From the NCBI RefSeq assembly GCF_015706575.1, contig NW_024037069.1:41189315-41253314 (forward strand): a DNA stretch of 64,000 nt. Direction: 5' to 3'. The DNA comes from Patiria miniata (lineage: Eukaryota; Echinodermata; Asteroidea; Valvatida; Asterinidae). A program made the position numbers and the translations under genes. The notes under the pieces are model-generated. The model saw only the letters and a program-made list of their open reading frames with translations, was not told the origin of the DNA and searched no databases. Positions 25,301 through 33,679 of the stretch are shown piece by piece (within the stretch, counting starts at the first letter, position 1; each line of letters opens with the position of its first letter).

Positions 25301-27034
25301 CTTCGCAGTTCAGCTTCTCAGCTGCGAGTAAGGATGTTTAGCCTCCCAAATTATTTTTATTATTATTATTATCATATTATATTGTTATAGTTTAGTTGTG
25401 ATGTCCTGCGTAAACTTTTACTTTCTATATCCTTAGTGACCCTTAAGTTGTACTTGTTTGCTTTCAATATTAACACCACTCAAAATCGAAAGCCGAATGT
25501 TCAAAACCTAACCTGTTGAACTTTCAGCTCAGTGGATATTACACTTTGTGTGAAAACACTGAAAAACCATGCACAACCTTTTGAGCGCGAAACAACATTT
25601 CGTGAATATTACTCTGTATTTCCAACGATCGGTCAACTGACTGATCATTGGAAATCACCTACACTTATCACAATCACCTACATTTCTTGACTCTTTCTAA
25701 TTAACTGACAACAAGCCCGGCACAATAATATCACCGCATTAGATGTAATTTTTGCGCCAGGGTGATATAAATCAAATTAGGTTTTGCCCTTCACCGACGT
25801 TTTTAAACACTGTATACTCAGTGTGTTACCTCCCGAGTGAAAGTTGGAAAAAACCTAATTTGATTTAATATCACAGCATGTTTAGTACCTTCTTTAATCC
25901 AAGTAAGATTTGGTAGGTCACTTTTTGGATAAATGTTTGTGATCCTATCTACATGTACATGTACCTTCAAATGTCAAACTTAAAAAAAACCCACAAGGAC
26001 AAATCAACATTGACAGTGTGCCACCCTGCGGTGTACTGCACTTCCACGAAAGTTAATATTGAAAGTAGAACCACTTCCTGTATGGATAGTTTCTGGAAAG
26101 TGGTGCGGATGGCATAAAGGTACATGTACACATGTATGACACAGCACAGGACGGCCATTTGGGGAAACACCAGCACTGTCATCTTTTGCCTTCTGAATAT
26201 TTGTTTTTCAGTCATTTTGGACAAACTCTTTCCAAATTTCTCCTGAAAATGACAGGATAACTAGACATCTATTGGCACGCAATTCAATTGTTCCTGGTCA
26301 CTGACCAAATAGCTTGCATTGGGAATATCAAGTGGGAACTGCAGTCTCAATTTCGAATTCGGGACGTAAACGCAACTCTTCAGGAAATTTAGCATGCATC
26401 AGTTAACCGTGTGGCTGTAAATAAGGATGAAGTCCAGTATTTGAAACACATTTATGGGGCTAAACTTCAGTTCTGTGCCCAGTGCTCTTCAAAAAATTGA
26501 TTTTGTTTTTCCTTACGAATTTTCATTTTGCAGGGCATATGTTTTGTTTTATAGAAAAAACTGCTATATTCCAATTTGGGGCATCTACCTCGCTCCTAAA
26601 AGGGGCTTTCATTTTGCAAACAAATGACACCCTTGCCCCCCGACCAAGGGCCAAATTATTGTCCGGTAGACAATGCTTCAACTTCCGTGAAATAACCTAT
26701 ACGTTGGTTGATCTGTTTCGTTCGATGCCTCGTTCAAAAGTGAATAACTGTCATATTGCTAGGAAAACAGCAATTGAAAAACCAAACCTACTTTTCGAGG
26801 TGAAATCAAAAGTCGTACGGGGAACGCATCTTTAAGTTAACCTTGTGACCTCTGACCTCTTTCCAACAGGTCAAAGCCATGTATGACTTTGAGCCCCAAG
26901 ACAACAACGAGCTAGAACTACGAGCCGGGGACGTCGTGGAGGTACTGGACAAGTCGGATCGCGATTGGTGGTTTGGCAAACTCCGGACAAAGACGGGCCT
27001 CTTCCCGAGCACATACGTTCAGGAACTTAAATAA
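16321..27034 (+). CDS. GRAP2-like: GRB2-family SH3-SH2-SH3 adaptor with long linker (GRAP2/GADS-like)
   Basis: Eight coding exons (16321-16398, 18543-18643, 19815-19937, 20405-20588, 21734-21793, 23411-23470, 24752-24814, 26870-27034) give 277 residues. Residues 1-58 are an SH3 domain (VARYDF, IPKNYI), about 61-152 an SH2 domain (WFYKGLSRNRAEEIL, FLIRESES with the phosphotyrosine-binding Arg, VQHFK, and the Trp in VFLWEKKF that in GRB2 selects pYxN), about 163-223 a Gln/Lys-rich linker, and 224-277 a C-terminal SH3 (AMYDF, DWWFGKL, LFPSTYV). The protein is a cytoplasmic adaptor linking phosphotyrosine receptors to proline-rich or RxxK partners. The WFxxGLSR start of the SH2, the charged LWEKKF, the long linker and VVEVLD in the last SH3 recall vertebrate GRAP2/GADS; GRB2 itself lacks the linker. 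A lineage-specific GRB2 paralogue is the alternative. Confidence 0.88.
16500..16858. repeat. MITE with TTAACCCTAAC ends, copy 2
   Basis: In intron 1 of the GRAP2-like gene, from TTAACCCTAACCTTCCC to CTAGGGAGTTAGCGTTAA. Repeats of GGATTTTGCAGGATTGAGG fill the inside. Closely similar over its full length to 45975-46387. A lone right end of the same family (CTAGGGAGTTAGGGTTAA) lies at 17226-17243. Confidence 0.75.
17393..18410. repeat. nested 1-kb inverted-repeat structure
   Basis: Two inverted copies of a roughly 350-bp element (17393-17758 and about 18076-18410; shared CAGATCCTTGTCATTTGA tips and TGCAAATGCATGCTGGT inside) flank a separate 300-bp foldback (17770-18066) built from AGGTAAAATCTGGACTTTTCC and inverses. 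It sits in intron 1 of the GRAP2-like gene just upstream of exon 2. Confidence 0.75.
18543..18643 (+). CDS. GRAP2-like exon 2 (N-SH3 end)
   Basis: Acceptor CTTTCCAG, donor GTAAGT, 101 nt, phase 0 to 2. Codes VIIDPDKNTEDDWATAELKG and on to IPKNYITSPE. Confidence 0.92.
18975..19469. repeat. MITE with CAGTCCATCATTTG ends, copy 2
   Basis: Inverted relative of 1162-1655: GGTACAGTCCATCATTTG at one end and CAAATGATGTGCTGTAGC at the other, with GAAGTTTCAGCTCAGCTTC and AAACTACGGAAATTTCC inside. Contains a CG alternating run at about 19224-19262. Confidence 0.65.
19815..19937 (+). CDS. GRAP2-like exon 3 (SH2 first half)
   Basis: Acceptor CCCCTAG, donor GTGAGT, 123 nt, phase 2 to 2. Codes WFYKGLSRNRAEEILQDNEP and the phosphate-binding FLIRESESSRGDFSLSVK. 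Confidence 0.93.
20179..20294. repeat. perfect 29-bp-arm hairpin in intron 3 of GRAP2-like gene
   Basis: GAAGACCGAAGACCCACTCA and the following 9 bases return exactly as the inverse at 20266-20294. The loop holds further direct repeats of the same words (CCACTCGAAAACGAAGACCC). The right arm ends 110 bases before exon 4. Confidence 0.8.
20405..20588 (+). CDS. GRAP2-like exon 4 (SH2 second half)
   Basis: Acceptor TTAAACAG, donor GTCAGT, 184 nt, phase 2 to 0. Codes FGTGVQHFKILVDKATRRVF, LWEKKFDTINQLVNFF and NKVFLRDMGKKKSAVM. Confidence 0.93.
20740..21110. repeat. dispersed repeat related to 62250-62420
   Basis: GCGCTCAGGTA, CACTCCGGGCTCC-like, ACCAATAGGA, AAGAACGCGTGC and GCTTCTAATT occur in the same order at 62265-62405, and a shorter inverse at about 58340-58375. 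CpG-rich. Class unknown. Confidence 0.55.
21330..21596 (-). mobile_element. tRNA-headed SINE, family A, copy 1
   Basis: On the minus strand the head reads GATGGCCTAGCGGTTAAGA with a B-box-like GGGTTCGAGCGCG, then the conserved body CTCTTAAGCAAGGCACTTAA, TCGTCCTTCGGATGGGACGT, GGTCCCGTGTGTTGT and CCGGTGTTTCTGG. Same body as 59799-60195. RNA polymerase III SINE in intron 4 of the GRAP2-like gene; the 3' tail is eroded. Confidence 0.85.
21734..21793 (+). CDS. GRAP2-like exon 5 (linker, predicted)
   Basis: Between acceptor GTCCATTAG and donor GTGAGT lies a 60-nt open stretch in phase 0-0, coding GRLCANGLSSKQRHQQKQHY. There is no homology to lean on; the call rests on splice sites, length divisible by three, and the Gln-rich content shared with the next exon. 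Confidence 0.6.
22057..22275. repeat. MITE with TTAACCCTAAC ends, copy 3 (short)
   Basis: From TTAACCCCAACTCCTTAG to TTCTGTTAGGGTTAA, interior with ATTCCAACA and GATTCCAACAAAA words. Directly followed by the foldback at 22288. Confidence 0.65.
22288..22527. repeat. foldback MITE with ATTTCATAGAGCTGCTTAAGC ends
   Basis: Arms: TTTCATAGAGCTGCTTAAGC to GGTTACCGGCCAAAACTCCA on the left, TGGAGTTTTGGCCGGTAACC to GCTTAAGCAGCTCTATGAAA on the right. Weaker relatives at about 39823-40023 (CTTTAGCAGA...TTAAGCAACTCCATG) and a half copy at about 57195-57300. Confidence 0.8.
22650..23090. repeat. imperfect inverted-repeat element
   Basis: GACATTTTGCCGAT...TAGTTACGGGCCC at the left is mirrored by GGGCCCGTAACTAAACGATC...CATTTTGACATC at the right. 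In intron 5 of the GRAP2-like gene. Confidence 0.55.
23411..23470 (+). CDS. GRAP2-like exon 6 (linker, predicted)
   Basis: Acceptor TTCTATGCAG, donor GTGAGT, 60 nt, phase 0-0, coding DSIQGASGANGVTSPFQQKQ. Both splice sites are strong. Confidence 0.75.
24752..24814 (+). CDS. GRAP2-like exon 7 (linker, predicted)
   Basis: Acceptor TGTGTCCAG, donor GTGAGT, 63 nt, phase 0-0, coding SPWGKVTQHKPMKPAVEQKP then R. The basic, proline-containing composition suits an unstructured linker between SH2 and SH3. Confidence 0.75.
25033..25376 (+). mobile_element. SINE, family B, copy 1
   Basis: Head GGTGGCATGGGTGGCTAGTG CGTAAGGCGCTCGCCTCTC with pol III A-box character, body TGAGTAGAGTTGTGCGTTGG, TTTTCCTCCCTCCGG, GATCTCAGGCTTTGC, and a 3' end GCGAGTAAGGATG...CCTCCCAAATTATT running into (ATT)n. 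Two minus-strand copies lie at 38732-39073 and 57562-57864. Confidence 0.85.
25466..25625. repeat. dispersed repeat, copy 2 (other copy 3708-3900)
   Basis: TAACACCACTCAAAATCGAA, TTCAAAACCTAACC, TTTCAGCTCAGTGGAT, CATGCACAACCTTTTGAGC in the same order and orientation as at 3708. Confidence 0.6.
25755..25875. repeat. family C element, short form without tRNA-like part
   Basis: GGTGATATAAATCAAATTAG then GCCCTTCACCGACG, CACTGTATACTCAGTGTG and TTACCTCCCGAGTGAAAG, closing with CTAATTTGATTTAATATCAC. The tips are inverted repeats of each other. Compare 32462-32645, 41036-41727, 58543-58760 and 59360-59780. Confidence 0.7.
26870..27034 (+). CDS. GRAP2-like exon 8 (C-terminal SH3, stop)
   Basis: Acceptor CTTTCCAACAG, 165 nt ending TAA at 27032-27034. 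Codes VKAMYDFEPQDNNELELRAG, VVEVLDKSDRDWWFGKL and TGLFPSTYVQELK. All SH3 core positions (ALYDF-type, WW, P, Y) are present. Confidence 0.93.
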   Translation, partial: VKAMYDFEPQDNNELELRAGDVVEVLDKSDRDWWFGKLRTKTGLFPSTYVQELK

Positions 27035-27127
27035 CCTTGTTTTCAGGTATTCTCATCCTTCCATCTCCCTTTTTCAACCCGGAAAAGTCAAAGGTCCAAT
27101 ACAAAGAGCATGTTTCTCCAGCTCGAT

Positions 27128-27133
27128 AATAAA
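27128..27133 (+). terminator. possible poly(A) signal of GRAP2-like gene
   Basis: AATAAA 94 bases after the stop codon. The only ground is motif and position; others occur further on (for example near 32281). Confidence 0.25.
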
Positions 27134-27967
27134 TTTGATTTATATTTCTGAACTCACATCAAAAAGGCACATGGCTTTTAAAAAAATTAATTCACCTTAA
27201 TACATGGTCAAACGACAAGGTTTTGGACTGCTTAGGTTACTCATTTGTTTCAGAAGCTAAGATTTGTTTTGACGTAATACACACACACCTTTAGTAAAAA
27301 TGTCAAATGCTAATGTTGCTTCAGACTGAACGAATACCAGTTGATGAAGTTGCTAGTGTTAACATTAGCAATTCAGGAAAGTTGGTTTTGTGGAGATTTC
27401 ATACCTGAGTTATTTAGGAGAGTCATGTGACTCAGGACCATACTGCGTATATTTGTCCTTCGTTGTCATGGTGGTTTGCAAAAATATATCCTTTGGATGT
27501 TTGATGTATGTTTTATGTCGGTGTGTGGCCCTCAGAAACATAGAAATTCATCATTTATTAGGATTTTCAAAAGAGCTTTTAGTCCTTCCCAAAGTATTCC
27601 AATATCATTTCAAGGTAGCCTGGTGACTGATGACTTTTACGCACTTTTTCCCTACTCATGCACTGTACAATTTTGGTTAGGCTTGGGAAGAACTGAAAAA
27701 AATTATACTTCGCACTATTAAATGGTTTTGAATGTGTAACAAGAGTTTTTCTATTCTTGATAAGGTAGGCATATTACCACAGTGTGACAAAAACAATTTT
27801 ACTTGCCATGAATTTTGCTATTTTTGTTTAAAAAAAAACTTTTTGTGAAAGGTTATTGATAAAATATACATGTACATGAGTATGCATGACTAATTTCTGA
27901 CTCTGAAACCAGAAGTAGCACATTCAAAACTCTGCAACAGTAACCATTAGCATATATTTGAGATACG

Positions 27968-28055
27968 GCGGACACAATGAGAGGGCGCTGTTTGATTTGG
28001 GTAGAGTCTTTTTGTATTTTTACCCAAACCAAGTAGCGCCCTCGTATTGTGTCCA
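27968..28055. repeat. short foldback
   Basis: CGGACACAATGAGAGGGCGC...TTTGGGTA is mirrored by TACCCAAA...GCGCCCTCGTATTGTGTCC, arms about 35 bp. Confidence 0.7.
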
Positions 28056-28424
28056 CCAAATCTGAAATAGGCTAATTAGATTTAATACCTGAAATTCCTT
28101 GCCCAGAATAATTGATCTTAATTAGAAACGAGAGAGAAATATCAGTTTGTAATGATGGAGAGCCTTGAAACAATAATCTGTAAAAGCCGAGCTAATCCCA
28201 TGATGCTGACAAAATGAACATTGCATTGCAACACCAACTTGAGAAAAGAGAGAATCCTTTTGCCTTTGACAAACATCCTGCAAGGATCGAAGCGTTAGGC
28301 CCTCTAGTTTTGAAAACTAAGTATTTAACAATAATGCATGAACAATTTTCCACAAAACAAACTTAACTGCCGCCTCTGAAATTTTTCTGAACTAAAACAA
28401 GGCTTTAATACGAAAGTGCTTTTT

Positions 28425-28935
28425 CATGAGTACGAGTATGAGTACTTTTCCATGAGTACGAGTATGAGTACGAGTACTTTGCCATGAGTACGAGTATGAG
28501 TACTTTGCCATGAGTACGAGTATGAGTACGAGTACTTTGCCATGAGTATGAGTACGAGTACTTTGCCATGAGTATAAGTATGAGTACTTTGCCATGAGTA
28601 TGAGTATGAGTACTTTACCATGAGTACGAGTATGAGTACGAGTACTTTACCATGAGTACGAGTATGAGTACGAGTACTTTGCCATGAGTATGAGTACGAG
28701 TACTTTGCCATGAGTATAAGTATGAGTACTTTGCCATGAGTATGAGTACTTTACCATGAGTACGAGTATGAGTACGAGTACTTTTCCATGAGTATGAGTA
28801 TGAGTACGAGTACTTTGCCATGAGTACGAGTATGAGTACGAGTACTTTGCCATGAGTACGAGTACGTTTCCATGAGTATGAGTACGATTACGGAAAAAGT
28901 ACTCGGGTACGAGTACGAGTCAAGTACGAGTACTA
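28425..28935. repeat. minisatellite of GAGTAC/GAGTAT hexamers with TTTGCCAT spacers
   Basis: About 500 bp of GAGTACGAGTATGAGTACGA type runs cut at irregular steps by ACTTTGCCATGAGTA or ACTTTACCATGAGTA. Unit length varies with the number of hexamers. The long open frames across it on the minus strand are repeat artefacts. Confidence 0.95.
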
Positions 28936-31598
28936 CAACACTGCTGCATTGCACTGATGAAACTGTTCCAAATTTTTGTAAAATTATTTGTTCACTACTA
29001 TTATGACAATGTGCGTCACTGCATGTTTTATACTCAGACAAATAATCAAATAATAGAAAGTGCTTGTACAAATCATGGAAGGCATTTGATATCAGAATGC
29101 ATTCTGCAATAGACTTGAGCTTGCAAGTTGAATACCTATATTTTGAGATATGTAAATAGCATTAAATCTATTAATCCTCGGTGTGCATGTTTCTGAGAGC
29201 GACAAAAAAATGTATTTCTTGTAAAGATGAAATAACGTGAAAATGGGAGATTTGATAATCATGTGATCATGTAATACGAAAATTGGTGGTTTTTTTTTCA
29301 AATTTATAATTGAAGCAGAGCAAGTTTTCTCTAGTAATTTATGGTTATCGCCTCAGCAAGTTTCAGCAAGGCACATAAATTGTCCATTTAAAAAAAAAAA
29401 AAATTAGGGGGGGTTGTAAATTTTTGCTCCTTTTGTAGGACCCATGCAGTCCCAATCTTTTATAACCCCATCCAATCTTTTGTGAATTTTTTTTTTTAGG
29501 ATCTACTCTTACAAAGAGTAAGCAATTTGTTGTAAAAATACCACTCTACTCAGTAATGTACGTTTGTAGTCTTCAAATACACCCGTGCTAGTCATTGATG
29601 CTAAGCACAACTTTACCCGCAGTCTAGTTGCAATTTTTGTACAAGAAGTATTTAAAATTTTGCGCAAGTCATAAGATGCTTATTGCTTTTTGGAGTGCTT
29701 TCAGTCGATAGGGTATGACTTCAGTCATTTTTACTGTGCTTGAGTAACTGTGAAAATCACGAATGAATCAACTTTACACAACTGTGTGTAGAATTATTTG
29801 GTGCAATTGGTAGCTGGTTCTCTACCTTCTCTACAACTTTTCTATGCAAACACCAATGGTAGCTACGGGTAAGGTGGGGCAGGCACCCGCCCATCTGTAG
29901 GACCATTCCAATTTTGATAACCCCAAGTGAAAAGAATATTGTCAGAATGACAGACTTTTTTGGTCTGGCATGAACAATCCTGTTTTCTATCTGTCCTATA
30001 TTTCTAAAAATTGATTGTTAATTTGGTGCATTTTCAAATTAAAATGAGTTAAATACAACATTCCATTTTCTTCCTAACAACATACTAGCTTAATTTTCAT
30101 TTTTTTTTTGCACAACTGACGGCTTTGAAGTAAAACCTGTTTATGCTATTTTTTTTCAGTATTTTTTAAGTAGCCTAACACAGCTGCAATCCCTTGAAGA
30201 TATACACAGAACTAAAAGACTAAGCAAAAGTTGATATTAAGCAGGACAAGTACTTATCAGAACTAAATATCTACTGAGCGACAGACGTTATAACCACAAA
30301 CCGAAACGATACCGATACTCCACATGCAAAGCCTAAAATCTTATATATATATCCACAGATAATTTGCAATATATTTGTGCCTATAAGTCTTGGGTTTGAT
30401 AGGTGGCAAGCATCGTCGACTTTGACATATGTCGACTTCGACATGGATCAAAATGCTAGGCCCCATCCGAATTACTTTTCCACATACTGTGCGGCTTGCA
30501 AAACACATGCGCTTTCAGGAGCCGCTGAAACCCATTCCCGTTCTTCTGTTTCGGCCGACCATAATAATTCTGATTTGGCCTCATTGCATTTACTCTGTGG
30601 AATTTCGAAACAGGTCGCTTGAACATTTGCAATTCGTTATCTGGATCAAGACTATCAATGTATGGTCCCAACCAGTATTAATTTAAGTCCACGGAGAAAC
30701 ACGTTGCCCTGGTTAAAGATAATGGACACCATTGCAAAGAAAGTACTTTTGCCAATTCAATCAAGAAACAGCAATACAAAAAAAAATTGAAGTAGGTTTA
30801 AAACATTTACCTGAAGATATACCTTTTGTGACAACTGTGAAAATGCATCTTCATTTTTCGTGACGCTTAGCGAGTAAAATGATGGTAATTTCTCTTTTGA
30901 AATTGACAGCAAAGAGCAACGATTTCACAAAATGCTTGGTCCTATTATTCACTTACAGTCAAGTAGGATATTTTGATGATATTTTGGCAGTTTTGTTTGC
31001 AGATGTTGTCCCATACCTTTAACTCCGGATTGAAATTTTGTTAGTGTGAACTTCTCAGAATCTTGGTGTTGGACATCAAAGCCACCCTCAGACATTTAAA
31101 GGCAGTGTAAAAAAAAAGCCTATGAAATCAACCTCTGCTTCTACATGTTCTACAGTGTAGATAAATATGTGAATTCATTAATGTGGTCCAGTCTTATCAA
31201 TCTAACAAAGATTTTTAAGGGCTAAGAGGGAAAAATGCTATGCATGCATACATAGACATGCTAGTGCCAGGAATTGCATGGTTATCAAACACTACATTAT
31301 ATTATATTATTGAGAATGCAGATAGCCTATTGCAACTGCGTAATGAATGACATTTCTTCTCCTTTTGTGCCTGTTTTGTACATAACTTTGTAGATATAAT
31401 AAGCATCAACAAAATATTGGTACACTGTATATTTAGATGCATGGCATGTTGATAAAGCGAACCAATTCAATTGTATAAATACAATGTAGTATCTTTGAGT
31501 AATGGGTGCATAACTTGGTGTATTTGTGTTTTGTTTTGAACGCTGACGGAATTAGTTTTCCGGATTATGAATTCTCAAATATGAATTAATGGCATTAA

Positions 31599-32085
31599 AG
31601 AAGTTGTGGAATGCTCGAAGACATTTCCGTCATTTTTCGGGTATATGTAGCCTAAGGTGGGATGAAATAAAAACGACTATTGTGTCTGTCATGAAATGAG
31701 TACAAAAGGTACTTTTGAGAGCTGTTTTTCAGGTCCTGTTTCGACCTGCACGTGCAATTTGTGTAGAAGTCGTCGTTGGGGGCAGCAAACAAAACATAGT
31801 AAATCGTGACGTAATAAACAGGACTCCCGATGCACCGTAGTATAAACGAGTCCTGTTTATTACGTCACGATTTACTATGTTTTGTTTGCTGCCCCCCCCC
31901 CCCCCCCCCGACGACTTTTACACAAATCACACGTTTGGGTCGAAACAGGACCTGAAAAACAGCTCTAAAAAGTACCTTTTGTACTCATTTCATGACAGAC
32001 ACAATAGTCGTTTTTATTTCATCACGCCTTAGGCTACATATACCCGAAAAATGACGGAAATGTCTTCGAGCATTCCACGACCTCT
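31599..32085. mobile_element. 487-bp palindromic MITE next to TTAA
   Basis: Arms of about 225 bp: AGAAGTTGTGGAATGCTCGA... on the left and TCGAGCATTCCACGACCTC on the right, meeting around AACAGGACTCCCGATGCACC. TTAA precedes the left end (31595-31598) and TTAA or TAA follows the right. A single right arm also lies at 33455-33676, which ends in CTCT followed by TTAA. A run of about 20 C lies at 31893-31910. Confidence 0.85.
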
Positions 32086-32461
32086 TAACGAAATGTATTT
32101 ACTGTAGGTGCTTAACATTTTATATTTGTTTTGGTTTCAGAATTCTGTGACCTAAATTACTTTTGTGATGGTGAATGTTTATGGTTTTTCCCTTCTTTTA
32201 CTAATAGAGTGTGTGGTAACAGTTATCATGGTGACTTTATCAAAGACTTTCCCTGCCAGATGTTGATCGTTTGACAGTCTGAATAAAATGAATGTAACGT
32301 ACATCCTGTACAAAACTCTCAGAGGCTTAGCCATTCAGATTTAGATTTGTTCTTCATTAGAAAAAAAAAAAAATTCTGCAATGTAATTGTCCAGAAAGGA
32401 ATTACATCATGAAAATCGATGTGAGTTGTAATTGAAATTATGCTGTTCATAAGATGAATTT

Positions 32462-32645
32462 GCCTCTGGGTGATGTAAATCAATATTAGGTTTTGCCCTT
32501 CACTGACGTATAAACACTGTATACTCAGTGTGTTACCTCCTGAGTGACAGTTAAAACAGTGATTTTTTTCCAACTTTCACTCGGGAGGTAACACACTGAG
32601 TATGCAGTGTTCATACGTCGGTGAAGGGCAAAACCTGATACTGAT
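32462..32645. repeat. family C element, inverted pair
   Basis: GCCCTTCACTGACG...CACTGTATACTCAGTGTG and its inverse CACACTGAGTATGCAGTG...CGTCGGTGAAGGGC face each other around AACAGTGATTTTTTTCC. No tRNA-like portion. Confidence 0.75.
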
Positions 32646-33454
32646 TGAAGTTATGGTTAACAAAAGTTTGTTTCAAAGTCGTGCTGAAGTAGGCGAGGTG
32701 TGATTTGTTTTGACGAAACCTTTGAATAATGAAAACCCTGCAGATTTCAAATACTGTAAGATTTGGACAGTCAGTAGTTACTGAATACATATTTGTTGTA
32801 AATTTAACAAGGAATTTGCTATTTAACCACCTCTCAAATTTGACTATTTATCACTGTGGAAAATATTATGCGCTTGGTTTTGAGCCAGAAATTGCCGAAA
32901 TATCGCACCAGTTTGCTTTGCATCAACATTGAATGTTTCTGTATTTGGAATTGGAGACATAAATTTGCAGGATCTGTTAACGCACAGACAGTTAAAATGG
33001 AGACATATTTCCTATGTTTTGTCTTTATCTTCATAAGTAATTATTGACAAACTTTGATCATGTTGATAGTGCTTATGGTGTGTTTCTGTTTTCTTGGGGT
33101 ACAATGTATTCTCTTGCCAGTAGGCTCAATTTATTTTTGTATTTTGTGATGCCAGAGCTAGTAAAACTCTTAAAAAGTGTGAGCATTTTTTGGTTATTTT
33201 TGTTTGTAGCTGCAACTTTATACATAAAACATAAGGTGCGTTCTGGAGTAGAGAAAGTTTCGTTATATACAGGAATAAAAGGAAATATGCGAATACTGAA
33301 AAAAAGTGTTACATTTTGTGATCTTTGTTGACCCATTTTAGCTTGAAAATGTATAAATTCTAAATTCCGACTGAGTGAGTGGATTTTTTAGGATTTTTTT
33401 TTTAAAGTTTCTTTAATGTTTACCTTTTTGGGATCCTTATAAAGATGAATTGTG

Positions 33455-33676
33455 TGTTTATTACGTCACGATTTACTGTGTTTTGTTTGCTGCCCGCAAC
33501 GACGACTTTTACACAAATTGCACGTTCGGGTCGAAACAGGACCTGAAAAATAGCTCTTAAAAGTACCCTTTGTACTCATTTCATGACAGAAACAATAGTC
33601 GTTTTTATTTCATCACACCTTAGGCTACATATACCCAAAAAATGATGGAAATGTCTTCGAGCATTCCACAACCTCT
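33455..33676. repeat. single arm of the 31599-32085 palindromic element
   Basis: TTTATTACGTCACGATTTAC through TCGAGCATTCCACAACCTCT, the same as the right arm of the palindrome, about 220 bp, followed by TTAA. Confidence 0.85.
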
Positions 33677-33679
33677 TTA

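Larger units (their letters stand above)
27035..31598. other. 3' flank of GRAP2-like gene, no further gene recognised
   Basis: Holds the 3' UTR (possible AATAAA at 27128-27133), a short hairpin at 27968-28055, and the minisatellite at 28425-28935. AT-rich throughout, with several long A or T runs. No exon or protein family recognised. Confidence 0.6.

Noticed and set aside
28392-28853. Several open frames of 68-95 codons on the minus strand
   Set aside because: They run through the GAGTAC minisatellite and only reflect its lack of stop words in those frames.
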